A stretch of DNA of 64,000 nt from JAQWRV01 sp045564915 (GCA_045564915.1 JBJLGL010000015.1:1-64000); one strand, 5' to 3'. Numbered from the stretch's first letter, positions 1 through 9,264 are shown. The notes: generated from the sequence alone by a model not told the origin. Program-made: numbers and translations.

Positions 1-1
1 C

Positions 2-253
2 ATTAATTCTGCTTTAGTCACGGTTCGTGAGTCTGCATTTAGCTTGGGGACTAACAATTCTCTGTTAGAAATTCGCAGAGAATTCACAGAAAACCTCATC
101 AATACTCTCAAGGGTGGGGCTGACGGATTGGTCAATGCTGACCTAAATGAGGAATCGGCTAATCTGCTGTCTCTGCAAACCCGCCAGCAGCTGGGTACGA
201 TTTCACTGTCAATCGCTCAACAATCTGAACAGTCCTTCTTGCGGTTGTTCTAG
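2..253 (+). CDS. Flagellin, C-terminal part (cut by window start)
   Basis: The reading frame is open from position 2 to a TAG stop and encodes the C-terminal D0/D1 helix of a flagellin, ending in SEQSFLRLF. It is the tail of a gene that begins outside the window. Bases 1-121 and 134-235 are identical to 973-1093 and 1106-1207 of the next flagellin gene; only a 12-base island and the last few codons differ. A TTG at 44 could be read as a start, but homology clearly continues upstream of it, so this is a partial gene and not a small protein. It belongs to a tandem flagellin array. Confidence 0.93.
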   Translation: MNSALVTVRESAFSLGTNNSLLEIRREFTENLINTLKGGADGLVNADLNEESANLLSLQTRQQLGTISLSIAQQSEQSFLRLF

Positions 254-313
254 GATTTGTGGTTTAAGATAAAGTTGCCGAAGCTGGTGCGGTGCTAGAA
301 ATGGGAAGACGCT

Positions 314-1225
314 ATGGCAACTGATATTTCGCTATCCACTGCGACACGTGCGAATCTGCTCTCATTGCAGAGAACCACCAATCTCATCGGTAGAACTCAG
401 GAACGTCTGGCCTCAGGCCGCAAGGTTAATACCCCGCTTGATGACGCTTTGGCCTTCTTCAAGGCGCGTAACCTCAACACCCGGGCGAGTGAGTTGGCCG
501 TAGTTAAGGATGGTATCACTGACGGCATTAATGTTGTTAGAGCCGCGATCCAGGGCGTAGAAGCGATGGAATCTGTCCTCAAGCAGATGAAGGCGTTAGC
601 GCAATCCGCTATTTCCTCTCCAGAGAGTTCTACCCGCGCCAAGATGGCTAGTCAGTTCAACGAGCTGCGATCTCAGGTTGATACCTTGTCCGAGGATGCC
701 AGCTTTAACGGTGTCAATATACTCAAGAGACCTGGTGGTGCTTTCGTCGGTGGGGCTGACAACCTGACGGTTAGGTTTAATGAACGTCAGGACACGACGC
801 CGGGTGCGGCTGTTGGACCACTAAACCAGCTAGTTGTTTCAGGCATATCTTCAAGTGATTTTGCATCGATCCTGGCGAGTTCTGCTACGGCGACAGGAAC
901 GGCAGGTAACACTACCGTTTGGGGGCAGACGGGAACAGCGGCCGTGACAGCCATAAATTCTGCTATTCGTGGCATTAATTCTGCTTTAGTCACGGTTCGT
1001 GAGTCTGCATTTAGCTTGGGGACTAACAATTCTCTGTTAGAAATTCGCAGAGAATTCACAGAAAACCTCATCAATACTCTCAAGGGTGGGGCTTCAGACC
1101 TGATTAATGCTGACCTAAATGAGGAATCGGCTAATCTGCTGTCTCTGCAAACCCGCCAGCAGCTGGGTACGATTTCACTGTCAATCGCTCAACAATCTGA
1201 ACAGTCCATTCTCCGCTTGTTCTAA
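314..1225 (+). CDS. Flagellin (complete, array copy 1)
   Basis: 303-residue flagellin, the filament subunit exported by the flagellar type III system. The N-terminal D0/D1 helices (about residues 1-140, with LLSLQRTT and GRTQERLASG) and the C-terminal D1/D0 helices (about 215-303, ending in SEQSILRLF) are conserved. The variable middle is short, so it is a compact flagellin without large D2/D3 domains, as is common in alphaproteobacteria. It starts at an ATG 60 bases after the previous flagellin stop. The two TPR-GT41 enzymes downstream suggest that Ser/Thr residues in its middle part may be glycosylated; that is inference. Confidence 0.96.
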   Translation: MATDISLSTATRANLLSLQRTTNLIGRTQERLASGRKVNTPLDDALAFFKARNLNTRASELAVVKDGITDGINVVRAAIQGVEAMESVLKQMKALAQSAISSPESSTRAKMASQFNELRSQVDTLSEDASFNGVNILKRPGGAFVGGADNLTVRFNERQDTTPGAAVGPLNQLVVSGISSSDFASILASSATATGTAGNTTVWGQTGTAAVTAINSAIRGINSALVTVRESAFSLGTNNSLLEIRREFTENLINTLKGGASDLINADLNEESANLLSLQTRQQLGTISLSIAQQSEQSILRLF

Positions 1226-1312
1226 GCCTAATCAAGGATTCTACTTAGGTTTTGCAGACCTTTTAGGTAATTTCCCTACAAGGGGATACCTTTTCCTGGA
1301 TTCTAGTCCAGA

Positions 1313-1320
1313 TTAACCAT
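1313..1320 (+). promoter_or_regulatory. Possible CtrA half-site
   Basis: TTAACCAT stands about 150 bases before the second complete flagellin gene. This octamer equals the CtrA half-site known from Caulobacter. No second half at N7 spacing is present (TTTG instead of TTAA), and one octamer can occur by chance, so this is only a weak call. Confidence 0.25.
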
Positions 1321-1382
1321 TTGTTTGTATTTCCCTTCTAGAAAAGGTTCCATGGCGTCGCACCCTTATTGTGACCGATAGA

Positions 1383-1403
1383 ACAATAATCAGGAATTAT
1401 TGT
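1383..1403. promoter_or_regulatory. Perfect inverted repeat in a flagellin leader
   Basis: ACAATAAT and ATTATTGT flank the 5-base spacer CAGGA, 66 bases before the flagellin start at 1470. It could be a dimeric-regulator operator or an mRNA hairpin. No T-tract follows, so it is not an intrinsic terminator. FlbT in Caulobacter acts on the flagellin mRNA leader, which makes a leader hairpin of interest, but any link is inference. Confidence 0.4.
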
Positions 1404-1469
1404 CCTGTCTGGTAGACGCGGCGCCTAATTAGTGAACTCGTCCCTGAACCTAGAAAGGGGTAAAACTAG

Positions 1470-2390
1470 ATGGTTGAAGTACCGGGTGACATTTCGCTCT
1501 CAACGGCGACGCGAACGAATCTTTTGTCGTTGCAACGCACTACAAAACTGATTGGCCGTACCCAGGAACGCTTGGCGACTGGTCTAAAGGTGAACAACGC
1601 TATTGATGACGCTCTTGCCTTTTTTAAGGCGCGGAATCTAAATGCGCGTGCTGAAGAACTGAGTAATATTAAAAACGAAATTACAGATGGCATCAGTACC
1701 ATTAAAGCTGCTGTTCAAGGCCTGGAGGCCATAGAGTCAACTCTCAAGCAAATGAAGGCGTTGGCACAATCTGCTATTTCGACCCCAGAGAGTTCAACCC
1801 GCGCTAAAATGGCTAGTCAGTTCAACGAGCTGCGTTCTCAGGTTGATAACCTCACCGAGGACGCCAGCTTTAACGGTATTAATCTTCTTAAGAACACTAC
1901 CGGACCTTTTGTTGCTCAATCTGATAACCTAACTGTTAGGTTTAACGAAAAGCTAGACGAAGTGCCGGGAGCTAGCACTGGTCAGCTTAACCAATTGGTA
2001 GTTTCTGGTCTTTCCGCTAGTGACTTTGCCTCCGTAGTTGCTACTTCCGCGCTTGCTACGGGTACTGCTGGTTCTCGAACTGTGTGGGGCCAAACGGGCA
2101 GCGCGGCTGTTTTCGCGATCCAGTCAGCTATCAGGGGTGTTGAGTCCGCATTGATTACAGTTAGGGCATCGGCGCAGACTCTCGGCACTAACTCGACCAT
2201 GTTAGAAATTCGTCGTAATTTTACCGAAGATTTGGTCAATACGCTTAAAGGTGGGGCTTCTGATCTAGTCAACGCAGACCTTAACGAAGAATCCGCTAAT
2301 TTACTTTCACTTCAGACCCGGCAACAACTAGGCACGGTTTCGCTGTCAATTGCCCAGCAGTCTGAACAGTCTGTTCTTCGGCTCTTCTAG
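1470..2390 (+). CDS. Flagellin (complete, array copy 2)
   Basis: 306-residue flagellin of the same compact type as its neighbours, with N-terminal ISLSTATRTNLLSLQRTT and a C-terminus ending in SEQSVLRLF. The ATG has an AAAGGGG ribosome-binding site about 9 bases upstream. The residues before GDISLS (MVEVP) differ from the other copies. Its nucleotide sequence has diverged much more from copy 1 than the partial gene at the window start has. A 244-base leader and a strong terminator after the stop suggest that it is its own transcription unit. Confidence 0.95.
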   Translation: MVEVPGDISLSTATRTNLLSLQRTTKLIGRTQERLATGLKVNNAIDDALAFFKARNLNARAEELSNIKNEITDGISTIKAAVQGLEAIESTLKQMKALAQSAISTPESSTRAKMASQFNELRSQVDNLTEDASFNGINLLKNTTGPFVAQSDNLTVRFNEKLDEVPGASTGQLNQLVVSGLSASDFASVVATSALATGTAGSRTVWGQTGSAAVFAIQSAIRGVESALITVRASAQTLGTNSTMLEIRRNFTEDLVNTLKGGASDLVNADLNEESANLLSLQTRQQLGTVSLSIAQQSEQSVLRLF

Positions 2391-2419
2391 GTTTCTCTCC
2401 AGCTTGAAACCTTTTCTAG

Positions 2420-2460
2420 CGGCGGGCCTAGTTTGTTTTTCGGCCCGCCGTTTTCTTTTT
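2420..2460 (+). terminator. Rho-independent terminator after flagellin copy 2
   Basis: A 9-bp G/C stem (CGGCGGGCC with GGCCCGCCG, loop 2429-2441) is followed by TTTTCTTTTT. It lies 30 bases after the flagellin stop and separates that gene from the next flagellin. Confidence 0.9.
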
Positions 2461-2546
2461 GGTGAATTATCTGAGGCCCTGTGAGAGACGACACATTTAG
2501 TCATTTACCTGAAGTTCGTAATGGGGGGCCGATATAAGGTGACAAG

Positions 2547-3446
2547 ATGACCGATATCACCCTGTCGACAGCAACACGTACAAACCTTCTTTCGCTGCAG
2601 CGCACGACCGGCTTGATTGGTCGTACGCAGGAACGTCTTGCGACCGGCTTAAAGGTTAATAGCGCAATTGATGACGCTCTAGCCTTCTTTAAGGCACGTA
2701 ATCTCAATAGCCGTGCTTCTGATTTACAGACAATCAAGGATGGCATCACTGACGGGATTAATATCATACGCTCCACTGTCCAAGGTCTCGATGCTATGGA
2801 GCAGACCTTGAAGCAGATGAAGGCCTTAGCACAGTCTGCTATCTCAACACCACAGAGTTCCTCGCGCGCGAAACTGGCCAGTCAATTTAATGAACTCCGC
2901 AGCCAAGTAGATAATCTCGCGGAAGATTCAAGTTTCAATGGGATTAACTTACTAAAGAACACAACCACGCCCTTTGTTGCTGGTGGAGATACTCTGACGG
3001 TCAAATTTAATGAACGTACAGAAAATATTGCTATTAATCAGCTGATTATCACCGGCGTTGCGGTTACGGATTTTGCTACGATGGTTGCCACCTCGGCCTT
3101 GGCGACTGGTGCTTTTGTTCCAGCCGGTAGTCCGGTCTGGGGTGTAACTGGTCCAGCCGCTATTTCAGCTATTAGCGCACAGATTCGTGCAGTTGACTCA
3201 GCCCTTCTTACTGTACGCCAGGTCGCGCAAGAGTTAGGCACGAATTCAGCTCTCCTAGAAATTAGAAGATCCTTCACCGAAGATATAATAAACACTCTTA
3301 AAGGTGGAGCCGATGCGTTAGTCAACGCTGATCTCAATGAGGAGTCAGCAAACCTCTTATCTCTACAAACACGTCAGCAACTAGGTACAATTTCGTTGTC
3401 CATCGCCCAACAGTCAGAGCAAGCTGTCTTGCGGCTCTTTAACTAG
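2547..3446 (+). CDS. Flagellin (complete, array copy 3)
   Basis: 299-residue compact flagellin, filament subunit. Both terminal helical regions match its neighbours (ITLSTATRTNLLSLQ at the start, SEQAVLRLFN at the end). The middle region (about residues 150-210) is the most divergent of the three and slightly shorter. It lies between a terminator and flbT, and so may be transcribed from its own promoter in the 156-base gap. An added Asn after the usual terminal LRLF is a small peculiarity. Confidence 0.95.
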   Translation: MTDITLSTATRTNLLSLQRTTGLIGRTQERLATGLKVNSAIDDALAFFKARNLNSRASDLQTIKDGITDGINIIRSTVQGLDAMEQTLKQMKALAQSAISTPQSSSRAKLASQFNELRSQVDNLAEDSSFNGINLLKNTTTPFVAGGDTLTVKFNERTENIAINQLIITGVAVTDFATMVATSALATGAFVPAGSPVWGVTGPAAISAISAQIRAVDSALLTVRQVAQELGTNSALLEIRRSFTEDIINTLKGGADALVNADLNEESANLLSLQTRQQLGTISLSIAQQSEQAVLRLFN

Positions 3447-3471
3447 ATCATCGAGCGGCTTATGTTCTCTC

Positions 3472-3489
3472 TCGGAACTGTGTTCGCAG
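3472..3489 (+). promoter_or_regulatory. Weak RpoN-like promoter before flbT
   Basis: CGGAACTGTGTTCGCA has the GG-N10-GC spacing of a sigma-54 promoter and reads TCGCA at the -12 element. The -24 side is poor (CGGAAC instead of TGGCAC). It lies about 115 bases before flbT. The spacing fits but the match is marginal. Confidence 0.25.
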
Positions 3490-3603
3490 TGGATCTATGA
3501 TGAACTGGATTATCGGTCTAATAGCTAAAGAAAGCATGGTTTTTGGATCTTGGTAAACTTTTAACGCTTTGTTTCCATAATAATGGAATGACTAGAGATT
3601 ACG

Positions 3604-4002
3604 ATGCCGTTGAAACTGAGGCTTAAGCCTGATGAAAAGGTACTGATCGGGACATCCGTCATTGCCAACGGCCCAAATAAGACGGAATTTGTCGTACTCA
3701 ACCGGGTGCCAGTGGTACGACAATCGGATATTATTACTGAGGAAGACGCCGACACCATTGCAAAAAAGCTCTATGTCACGATCCTCAACATGTATATCAA
3801 TCCGGATAAAGAGAGGGATTACCATGGCATTTATTTTCTGCTCATGCGGCAAATGATCCTGATGCCCGTTGATACCAAGGCAATAGATATGATGGTTGAA
3901 ATGTCACAAAGAATTATTGAGGGCGATCATTACCGGGCTTTAAAGTTCTGTAGAAAGCTGATCAAGCTTGAGGCGGAGGCGATGAAGAATGTCGAAGGAT
4001 AA
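3604..4002 (+). CDS. flbT: Flagellar biosynthesis regulator FlbT
   Basis: 132-residue FlbT. In Caulobacter this protein binds the flagellin mRNA leader and limits flagellin synthesis until the hook is complete. The sequence starts MPLKLRLKPDEKVLIGTSVI and keeps the family's N-terminal beta region, the DADTIAKKLY segment (about 55-64) and the helical tail. The family length is about 130-150 residues. It overlaps flaF by 14 bases, the usual coupled arrangement. Its place directly after the flagellin array supports the role. No catalytic residues are expected. Confidence 0.93.
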   Translation: MPLKLRLKPDEKVLIGTSVIANGPNKTEFVVLNRVPVVRQSDIITEEDADTIAKKLYVTILNMYINPDKERDYHGIYFLLMRQMILMPVDTKAIDMMVEMSQRIIEGDHYRALKFCRKLIKLEAEAMKNVEG

Positions 4003-4429
4003 ATATGCTGCATATAATCAGCAGCAAAAACAAAACCTTTCTCCGCGTGAGGTTGAGGCAATGGCCTTCACCAAGGCTGCTTTACTGCTAGAAGAGGCAA
4101 AAGCTTTGACGCAGGACATTGAAGGCTTTTCGAAGTCACTCCGCTTCAATCACCTTCTTTGGACTATTATGCAGGCGGATATTACCGAAGACGAGAACCA
4201 GCTTCCTGCTGAAATCAAAGCAAACGTTATGAGCCTGAGTATTTTTGTCGACAAGCAGACCACAAAGGCATTGCGTTCAGCCGATGGAAAAGACCTTGAT
4301 GTGCTAATAAATATTAACCGTAATCTAGCTGCTGGTCTCCGAATAGATCCTGAAGATGAGTCCGCTGTTGAGGCCAACAATACGGCTGTGGCAGAAGCCA
4401 CGGGTGAAACTGGAGCGGTCACTGCGTAA
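3989..4429 (+). CDS. flaF: Flagellar biosynthesis regulator FlaF
   Basis: 146-residue FlaF, the partner of FlbT. In Caulobacter FlaF is needed for flagellin synthesis and secretion and acts opposite to FlbT. The conserved helical core is visible: EVEAMAFTKAALLLEEA near residue 22, NHLLWTIM near 55, LPAEIKANVMSLSIFV near 75 and INRNLAAGL near 108. An Ala/Glu/Thr-rich tail follows. It overlaps flbT by 14 bases, so translation is probably coupled. A second, unlinked FlaF-like gene lies on the minus strand at 18560-18925. Confidence 0.93.
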   Translation: MSKDKYAAYNQQQKQNLSPREVEAMAFTKAALLLEEAKALTQDIEGFSKSLRFNHLLWTIMQADITEDENQLPAEIKANVMSLSIFVDKQTTKALRSADGKDLDVLININRNLAAGLRIDPEDESAVEANNTAVAEATGETGAVTA

Positions 4430-4503
4430 CTAACCGAGGCTGACTGTGGGGCCACGCCAAGTATATCGCAGGCACTAAAGCCGAAGGGTATAGGGCGCGA
4501 ACG

Positions 4504-7284
4504 ATGACATCGGAAACGGTAACCTCCCCTCTGATCTCACAGGCCTATGCATACTTAGAAGATGGTGACGCTAATTCAGCTAACCATCTAATTCAAACCT
4601 ACCTAGATAGACACCCAGAAGACGGTCAAGCTCATCATATGGCTGGATTATGCCGTGATGCGCTGGGTGATAGAGAGGGCGCGCGTCATCATCTCGAGCA
4701 GTCCGTAGCGTTGTCTCCGGCTGAAACCGGGCCGGCTATTCAGCTTTTCATGTTTCTAGCCGAACATGATGATTTTGACTCAGCGCTACCTATCGTTGAA
4801 CAAGCACTTATGCATCAGCCCGGTAATGCTAGGCTGCTTCAAGCGCGATCAAATGCTCAACGTCAACTAGGTGATGTTAAAGGCGCTATCACTACCGCGA
4901 ATATGGCTATAGCCTTTAAGCCATCGGATGCATACGCACACTATACGCTTGGTATGGCGCTGACTGTGGACCGTCTCTACAAAGAGGCTCGAGGTGCTTT
5001 TCGTAGGGCCGTAGAGCTGGATAGCACATTTGCAGATGCCTGGACTAACCTTGGTGTTGTTGAAAAAGAGTGCGGTGACCTAGCTTCTGCTACACTTAGC
5101 TATGAGAATGCACTAACTTTACAACCAGACGATCCCATTATTCATAATAACCAAGGTAACATGCTGCTGGCATGCGGGGATGTGTCTAGAGCAATGAGTG
5201 CTTATTGTCGGGCCGTTGAACTTAAGCCCGACTATGTTGATGCGAAGGTGAACTTGGCCCTGGCTCATCGGGAACAAGGCGATCCAGAATATGCACTGCA
5301 ATATCTTGAAGAAATTGACCGCGAACACCCAAATGAAGTTTCTGTTCTCAATTCTCTTGGCAATGCATTGCGTCATGCTGAGCGCTTTGAAGAGGCCCGA
5401 ACGGTTCTGAAAAACGCCATTAAGTTGTCCCCAGATCATGCGGAGGCTCATAATAACCTCGGTCTTGTAATGGCACTTCTTGGCCGAAGGGATGAGGCCG
5501 GAACTTTTTTCTCAAAGGCCGAAACCCTGCGACCAGATCTGCCGGTCTTTGCCAATAATCATGGCACCCTTTTACTAAAGATGTTTCGTTTAGATGATGC
5601 TATCTTTGCTCTAGAGAGGGCTGTTCGTCTCGATCCCACATACTGTGATGCTTGGGTGAACCTTGGTGTAGCGCATTTTATGTGCGGGCATTATGATGAA
5701 GCTGTAGATGCCTATCGCAAGGTAATTTTGCAACAACCGGATAATACTTTTGCGCACTATAGTCTTGGTGTGGCGCTAATCGAGCAGCAGGACTTATGTG
5801 AAGGAACTGCAGAAATTGAGAGGGCACTGGAGCTTAATCCAAACAATGTAATGGCATTAAATACACTTGGAGTGGCCTTGCTCGACCAGCACCGTATTAA
5901 GGATGCGCGCGGTGCAATGAAAACGGCAGCCGAGAGCGATACGATGTCTGCGCCGGTATATGCCTCTAACTATTTATTTACTAGCCTCTATTCACCCGAC
6001 GTTGATGATCAACAAATATTTGAAGAGCATTCCGCTTTTGGCAAGCGCTTTACAAGCAACACACCAGACCGAACATACCCACACCTGAATGATTCTAATC
6101 CGGACCGTAAACTCAGGCTAGCCTATCTTTCACCGGATTTTCGCAGTCATTCTGTGGCTTTCTTTATTGAGCCCTTGCTGGAAAAACACGACCGTAATGC
6201 TTTCGAGATCATTCTTTATTCAAATACAACCCGACAAGACGTAGTCACACAAGCTATGCAAGGGGCGGCAGATGTCTGGGTCGAAACAGCAGGCCTTACC
6301 GATCAAAACCTAGTGGAGCGCATTCGAGCGGATAGAGTTGATATCTTGGTCGATCTTGGTGGTCATACATCGGGTAATAGGCTGGTGGCTTGTGGTCAAA
6401 AACCTGCACCGATACAGATCGAATATCTTGGCTATCCTAATACCAGCGGTGTCCAAGCTATGGATTATCGACTGTCAGATGAACGCGCTGATCCCGGTGG
6501 AGAAGCTAAGATTTTCTGTACAGAAACTATTATAAGGTTACCCGATTGTTTCCACTGTTACCGGCCTACTAGCAGGGCCCCAGAACCTGCATCAGCACCA
6601 CATTTAGAGCGTGGTTTTGTTACTTTTGGGTCATTCAATGTCCTACCAAAGCTCAACAACGAGGTGGTTTCTGTTTGGTCTGAGATTCTCACACAAGTGC
6701 CGAATTCACGTCTTTATTTAAAATGTAAACAGTTAAAAACCGAAAGCGTGCGCGAGAGGGTTATGGGCTACTTCGCTGACCGAGGAATCGATAAGAGTCG
6801 CATCGATATGGATGCCTTCATGCCCTCGATTCAAGAGCATCTCAATCAATATGCGCGCATTGACCTTGCGCTAGACACATTTCCTTATAATGGCACGACT
6901 ACCACTTGCGAAGCGCTATGGATGGGTGTCCCTGTATTAAGCGTTAATGGAACACGTCATACCGGTCGTGTTGGGCTCAGTTTGCTACATGCTGCCGGCC
7001 TGAATGAAGAATTTATAGCTAAGGATCTGAAGACCTACATCCAGAAAGCCGTGTCTTGGGGGCATTCGCCACAACGTCTTGCCGAAGTACGTTCAACGTT
7101 GCGGGGACAATTGTCACAATCTCCGCTGCGTGATGAGATTAGATTTACCCGCAATCTAGAAAGGGTATACCGGGATCTTTGGCGTCAATGGTGTGAAGGT
7201 CCGCAGCCAACGTATGAGAATAAAGCCCCATTGCCATTGCGCACTGATGATTCAGTGCAGAGCGTACTGGGGAAATCACTATGA
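4504..7284 (+). CDS. TPR/GT41 (SPINDLY-type) glycosyltransferase, probable flagellin O-glycosyltransferase
   Basis: 926 residues. Roughly residues 10-490 form about a dozen TPR repeats (many A-[WH]-NNLG-type helices). Residues about 530-900 form a GT41 domain like that of O-GlcNAc transferase and SPINDLY: LSPDFRSHSV with His549, VDLGGHTSGNRL with His621, PAPIQIEYLGYPNTSG, GSFNVLPKL, and the sugar-nucleotide region TFPYNGTTTTCEALWMGVP. The closest described counterpart by architecture and location is Caulobacter FlmG, which modifies flagellins. It follows flaF by 74 bases and is followed after 18 bases by a second enzyme of the same type. The donor sugar cannot be told from the sequence. Confidence 0.88.
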   Translation: MTSETVTSPLISQAYAYLEDGDANSANHLIQTYLDRHPEDGQAHHMAGLCRDALGDREGARHHLEQSVALSPAETGPAIQLFMFLAEHDDFDSALPIVEQALMHQPGNARLLQARSNAQRQLGDVKGAITTANMAIAFKPSDAYAHYTLGMALTVDRLYKEARGAFRRAVELDSTFADAWTNLGVVEKECGDLASATLSYENALTLQPDDPIIHNNQGNMLLACGDVSRAMSAYCRAVELKPDYVDAKVNLALAHREQGDPEYALQYLEEIDREHPNEVSVLNSLGNALRHAERFEEARTVLKNAIKLSPDHAEAHNNLGLVMALLGRRDEAGTFFSKAETLRPDLPVFANNHGTLLLKMFRLDDAIFALERAVRLDPTYCDAWVNLGVAHFMCGHYDEAVDAYRKVILQQPDNTFAHYSLGVALIEQQDLCEGTAEIERALELNPNNVMALNTLGVALLDQHRIKDARGAMKTAAESDTMSAPVYASNYLFTSLYSPDVDDQQIFEEHSAFGKRFTSNTPDRTYPHLNDSNPDRKLRLAYLSPDFRSHSVAFFIEPLLEKHDRNAFEIILYSNTTRQDVVTQAMQGAADVWVETAGLTDQNLVERIRADRVDILVDLGGHTSGNRLVACGQKPAPIQIEYLGYPNTSGVQAMDYRLSDERADPGGEAKIFCTETIIRLPDCFHCYRPTSRAPEPASAPHLERGFVTFGSFNVLPKLNNEVVSVWSEILTQVPNSRLYLKCKQLKTESVRERVMGYFADRGIDKSRIDMDAFMPSIQEHLNQYARIDLALDTFPYNGTTTTCEALWMGVPVLSVNGTRHTGRVGLSLLHAAGLNEEFIAKDLKTYIQKAVSWGHSPQRLAEVRSTLRGQLSQSPLRDEIRFTRNLERVYRDLWRQWCEGPQPTYENKAPLPLRTDDSVQSVLGKSL

Positions 7285-7302
7285 GCTTCGTGGACTTCGT
7301 CT

Positions 7303-9264
7303 ATGGATAGGCGACTGACTCTGGCTATTAAGTACTATAAGGCGAACCTGTATGATCAAGCCTGGTCTATGTTGGAGGAACTGCTCAAGGTAGAGATTCC
7401 TTCAAACGACGCATTAAGTCTGGCCTCAGAGATAGCCTTCGAACGCCGGGACCTTGACGCTGCGGTAACATATTGTGACCGTCTCCTTAGCCAGAATCCC
7501 TGTGATGCCCATACACTTTTGATTAAGGGCCGGGCGTTGTCTGATCTGAACCAATATGACAAGGCACTTATCTGCTTGCAAGCAGCAGCTAAGGAAGATG
7601 GTTTGCTAGCCGCTGCCCATTACAACTTGGGCTGGGTTCAGCAGGCCTTAGGTATGCATGATCAGGCTATTGCGGCCTACCGTTCGGCTATTGCTCTGCA
7701 GGATCACTATCCTGTCGCCTGGAACAATCTCGGTCTTATGCTCGAGCAAGCTGGAGATGTAGAAGGTGCGGTTGATGCATTTCATAAGGCTATTCTACAG
7801 TCTCCTACATTCTCAGCGGCTTATAATAATCTTGGTGCTGCGCTTGCGGCGGTTGGAAAATTCCGTGCAGCTTCTATAGAGTACCAGGAAGCTCTTAGAG
7901 CTGCTCCAGATAATCATAATGCTAAGGTCAATTTGGGTGTTGCTATGTTGGAACAGGCGGACATAGCCGAAGCCGCTAGATTATTCAAAGTTGTAAGGAC
8001 GGCTGTCCCAGGCCATAGCGCTGCAACTGATAATGCGCTATATGCGGAACTATATCGACGTGATGATGATTTAGCGTTACGCGCTGATCACCTTGCAGCG
8101 GGATACAAACACAAGCCGTCCCGGCAGGCTAAAGATTGTATTACTGATAGCGATCCCAATCGTCCCCTGAAGGTGGGTTTCTTATCCCCAGATTTCCGGC
8201 GTCATTCGGTCAGTTCCTTTTCCTTACCACTGATTGAATCCCTCAAAGCTGAGCAAGTTAATACCCATCTATTCAACGATACTGTGAATACAGATAGCGT
8301 TACCGAACAATTCTGCACATCTGCTGATGTTTGGCATAATACTGCCTCCCTTAGTAATGAAGAACTTACCCAATATCTACGAGATCAGATGTTGGACTGC
8401 CTTGTCGACCTGGCAGGTCGAACGGCAGGTAATCGACTGACTTCACTCAGCTGTAGAGTTGCACCAATACAGATCACAGCACTGGGATATCCTGGACCGA
8501 GCGGTTTGTCTGCCATGGATTACTGGTTGTGCGACTCTGTCACTAATCCACCACATAACAATGAAGATTTTTCTTGCGATCAGCCGCTTCGGTTGGAACG
8601 AGGTCTGCACGTTTTCGCACCATCTGGCGATGAGCCCGATGTTTCGCAATTGCCAGCTACAGAATCAGAGGTAATTACATTCGGCTCTTTCAATAAGCTG
8701 GCGAAGCTTTCAGACTCTTGTGTTGAACTCTGGGCCGATGTTCTTAAAGCCGTCGATGGATCGCGGTTACTACTTAAGGCGCGTGCGCTAACAGAGATCG
8801 ATACACTACAGTCTCTTCGCAAGCGTTTTGAGAAGTGTGGTGTTGATCCAGTGCGTATTGAAGCTCATGGCTGGGTACAAAGTGATTATGATCATCTAGC
8901 ACTCTACCAGCACATCGATGTGGCCTTGGATACGGTGCCATATAATGGAACAACCACTACCTGCGAGGCATTATGGATGGGCGTGCCTGTTCTTACCCTC
9001 GCCGGACGAGGCCATGCAGCACGTGTTGGGGCAAGTCTTCTAACGTCGGCAGGGTTAAGAGATTGGATTGCGCCAACCCGAGAGGAATTTGTTGCCATTG
9101 CTAGATCTAAGGTTGCAGACCTTGAGTCTCTGGGAAAATTGCGCGCTACTTTACGCACGCAGCTAGAAAATAGTGGCTTGACAGATGGGCCAGCAACGGC
9201 ACATGCATTTGCGCAGACATTAAGGCTAGTTTGGCAGCAATTATGCGCTAACTGTATCGCTTAA
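7303..9264 (+). CDS. Second TPR/GT41 glycosyltransferase
   Basis: 653-residue paralogue of the upstream enzyme with a shorter TPR half (about residues 1-240) and a full GT41 half (about 290-640): SPDFRRHSV with His301, APIQITALGYPGPSG, GSFNKLAKL and TVPYNGTTTTCEALWMGVP. The VDLGGHT motif of the first copy reads VDLAGRT here, so His621 is replaced by Arg373. This may change substrate or activity. It starts 18 bases after the first enzyme and ends one base before the convergent flgL stop. Two tandem enzymes could serve different flagellins or different sites; that is inference. Confidence 0.86.
   Translation: MDRRLTLAIKYYKANLYDQAWSMLEELLKVEIPSNDALSLASEIAFERRDLDAAVTYCDRLLSQNPCDAHTLLIKGRALSDLNQYDKALICLQAAAKEDGLLAAAHYNLGWVQQALGMHDQAIAAYRSAIALQDHYPVAWNNLGLMLEQAGDVEGAVDAFHKAILQSPTFSAAYNNLGAALAAVGKFRAASIEYQEALRAAPDNHNAKVNLGVAMLEQADIAEAARLFKVVRTAVPGHSAATDNALYAELYRRDDDLALRADHLAAGYKHKPSRQAKDCITDSDPNRPLKVGFLSPDFRRHSVSSFSLPLIESLKAEQVNTHLFNDTVNTDSVTEQFCTSADVWHNTASLSNEELTQYLRDQMLDCLVDLAGRTAGNRLTSLSCRVAPIQITALGYPGPSGLSAMDYWLCDSVTNPPHNNEDFSCDQPLRLERGLHVFAPSGDEPDVSQLPATESEVITFGSFNKLAKLSDSCVELWADVLKAVDGSRLLLKARALTEIDTLQSLRKRFEKCGVDPVRIEAHGWVQSDYDHLALYQHIDVALDTVPYNGTTTTCEALWMGVPVLTLAGRGHAARVGASLLTSAGLRDWIAPTREEFVAIARSKVADLESLGKLRATLRTQLENSGLTDGPATAHAFAQTLRLVWQQLCANCIA

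Noticed and set aside
1411..1428. GG-N10-GC pair (TGGTAGACGCGGCGCC) as an RpoN promoter for the flagellin at 1470
   Set aside because: Only the spacing fits; both the -24 and -12 flanking bases disagree with the consensus, and it is G/C-rich enough to occur by chance.
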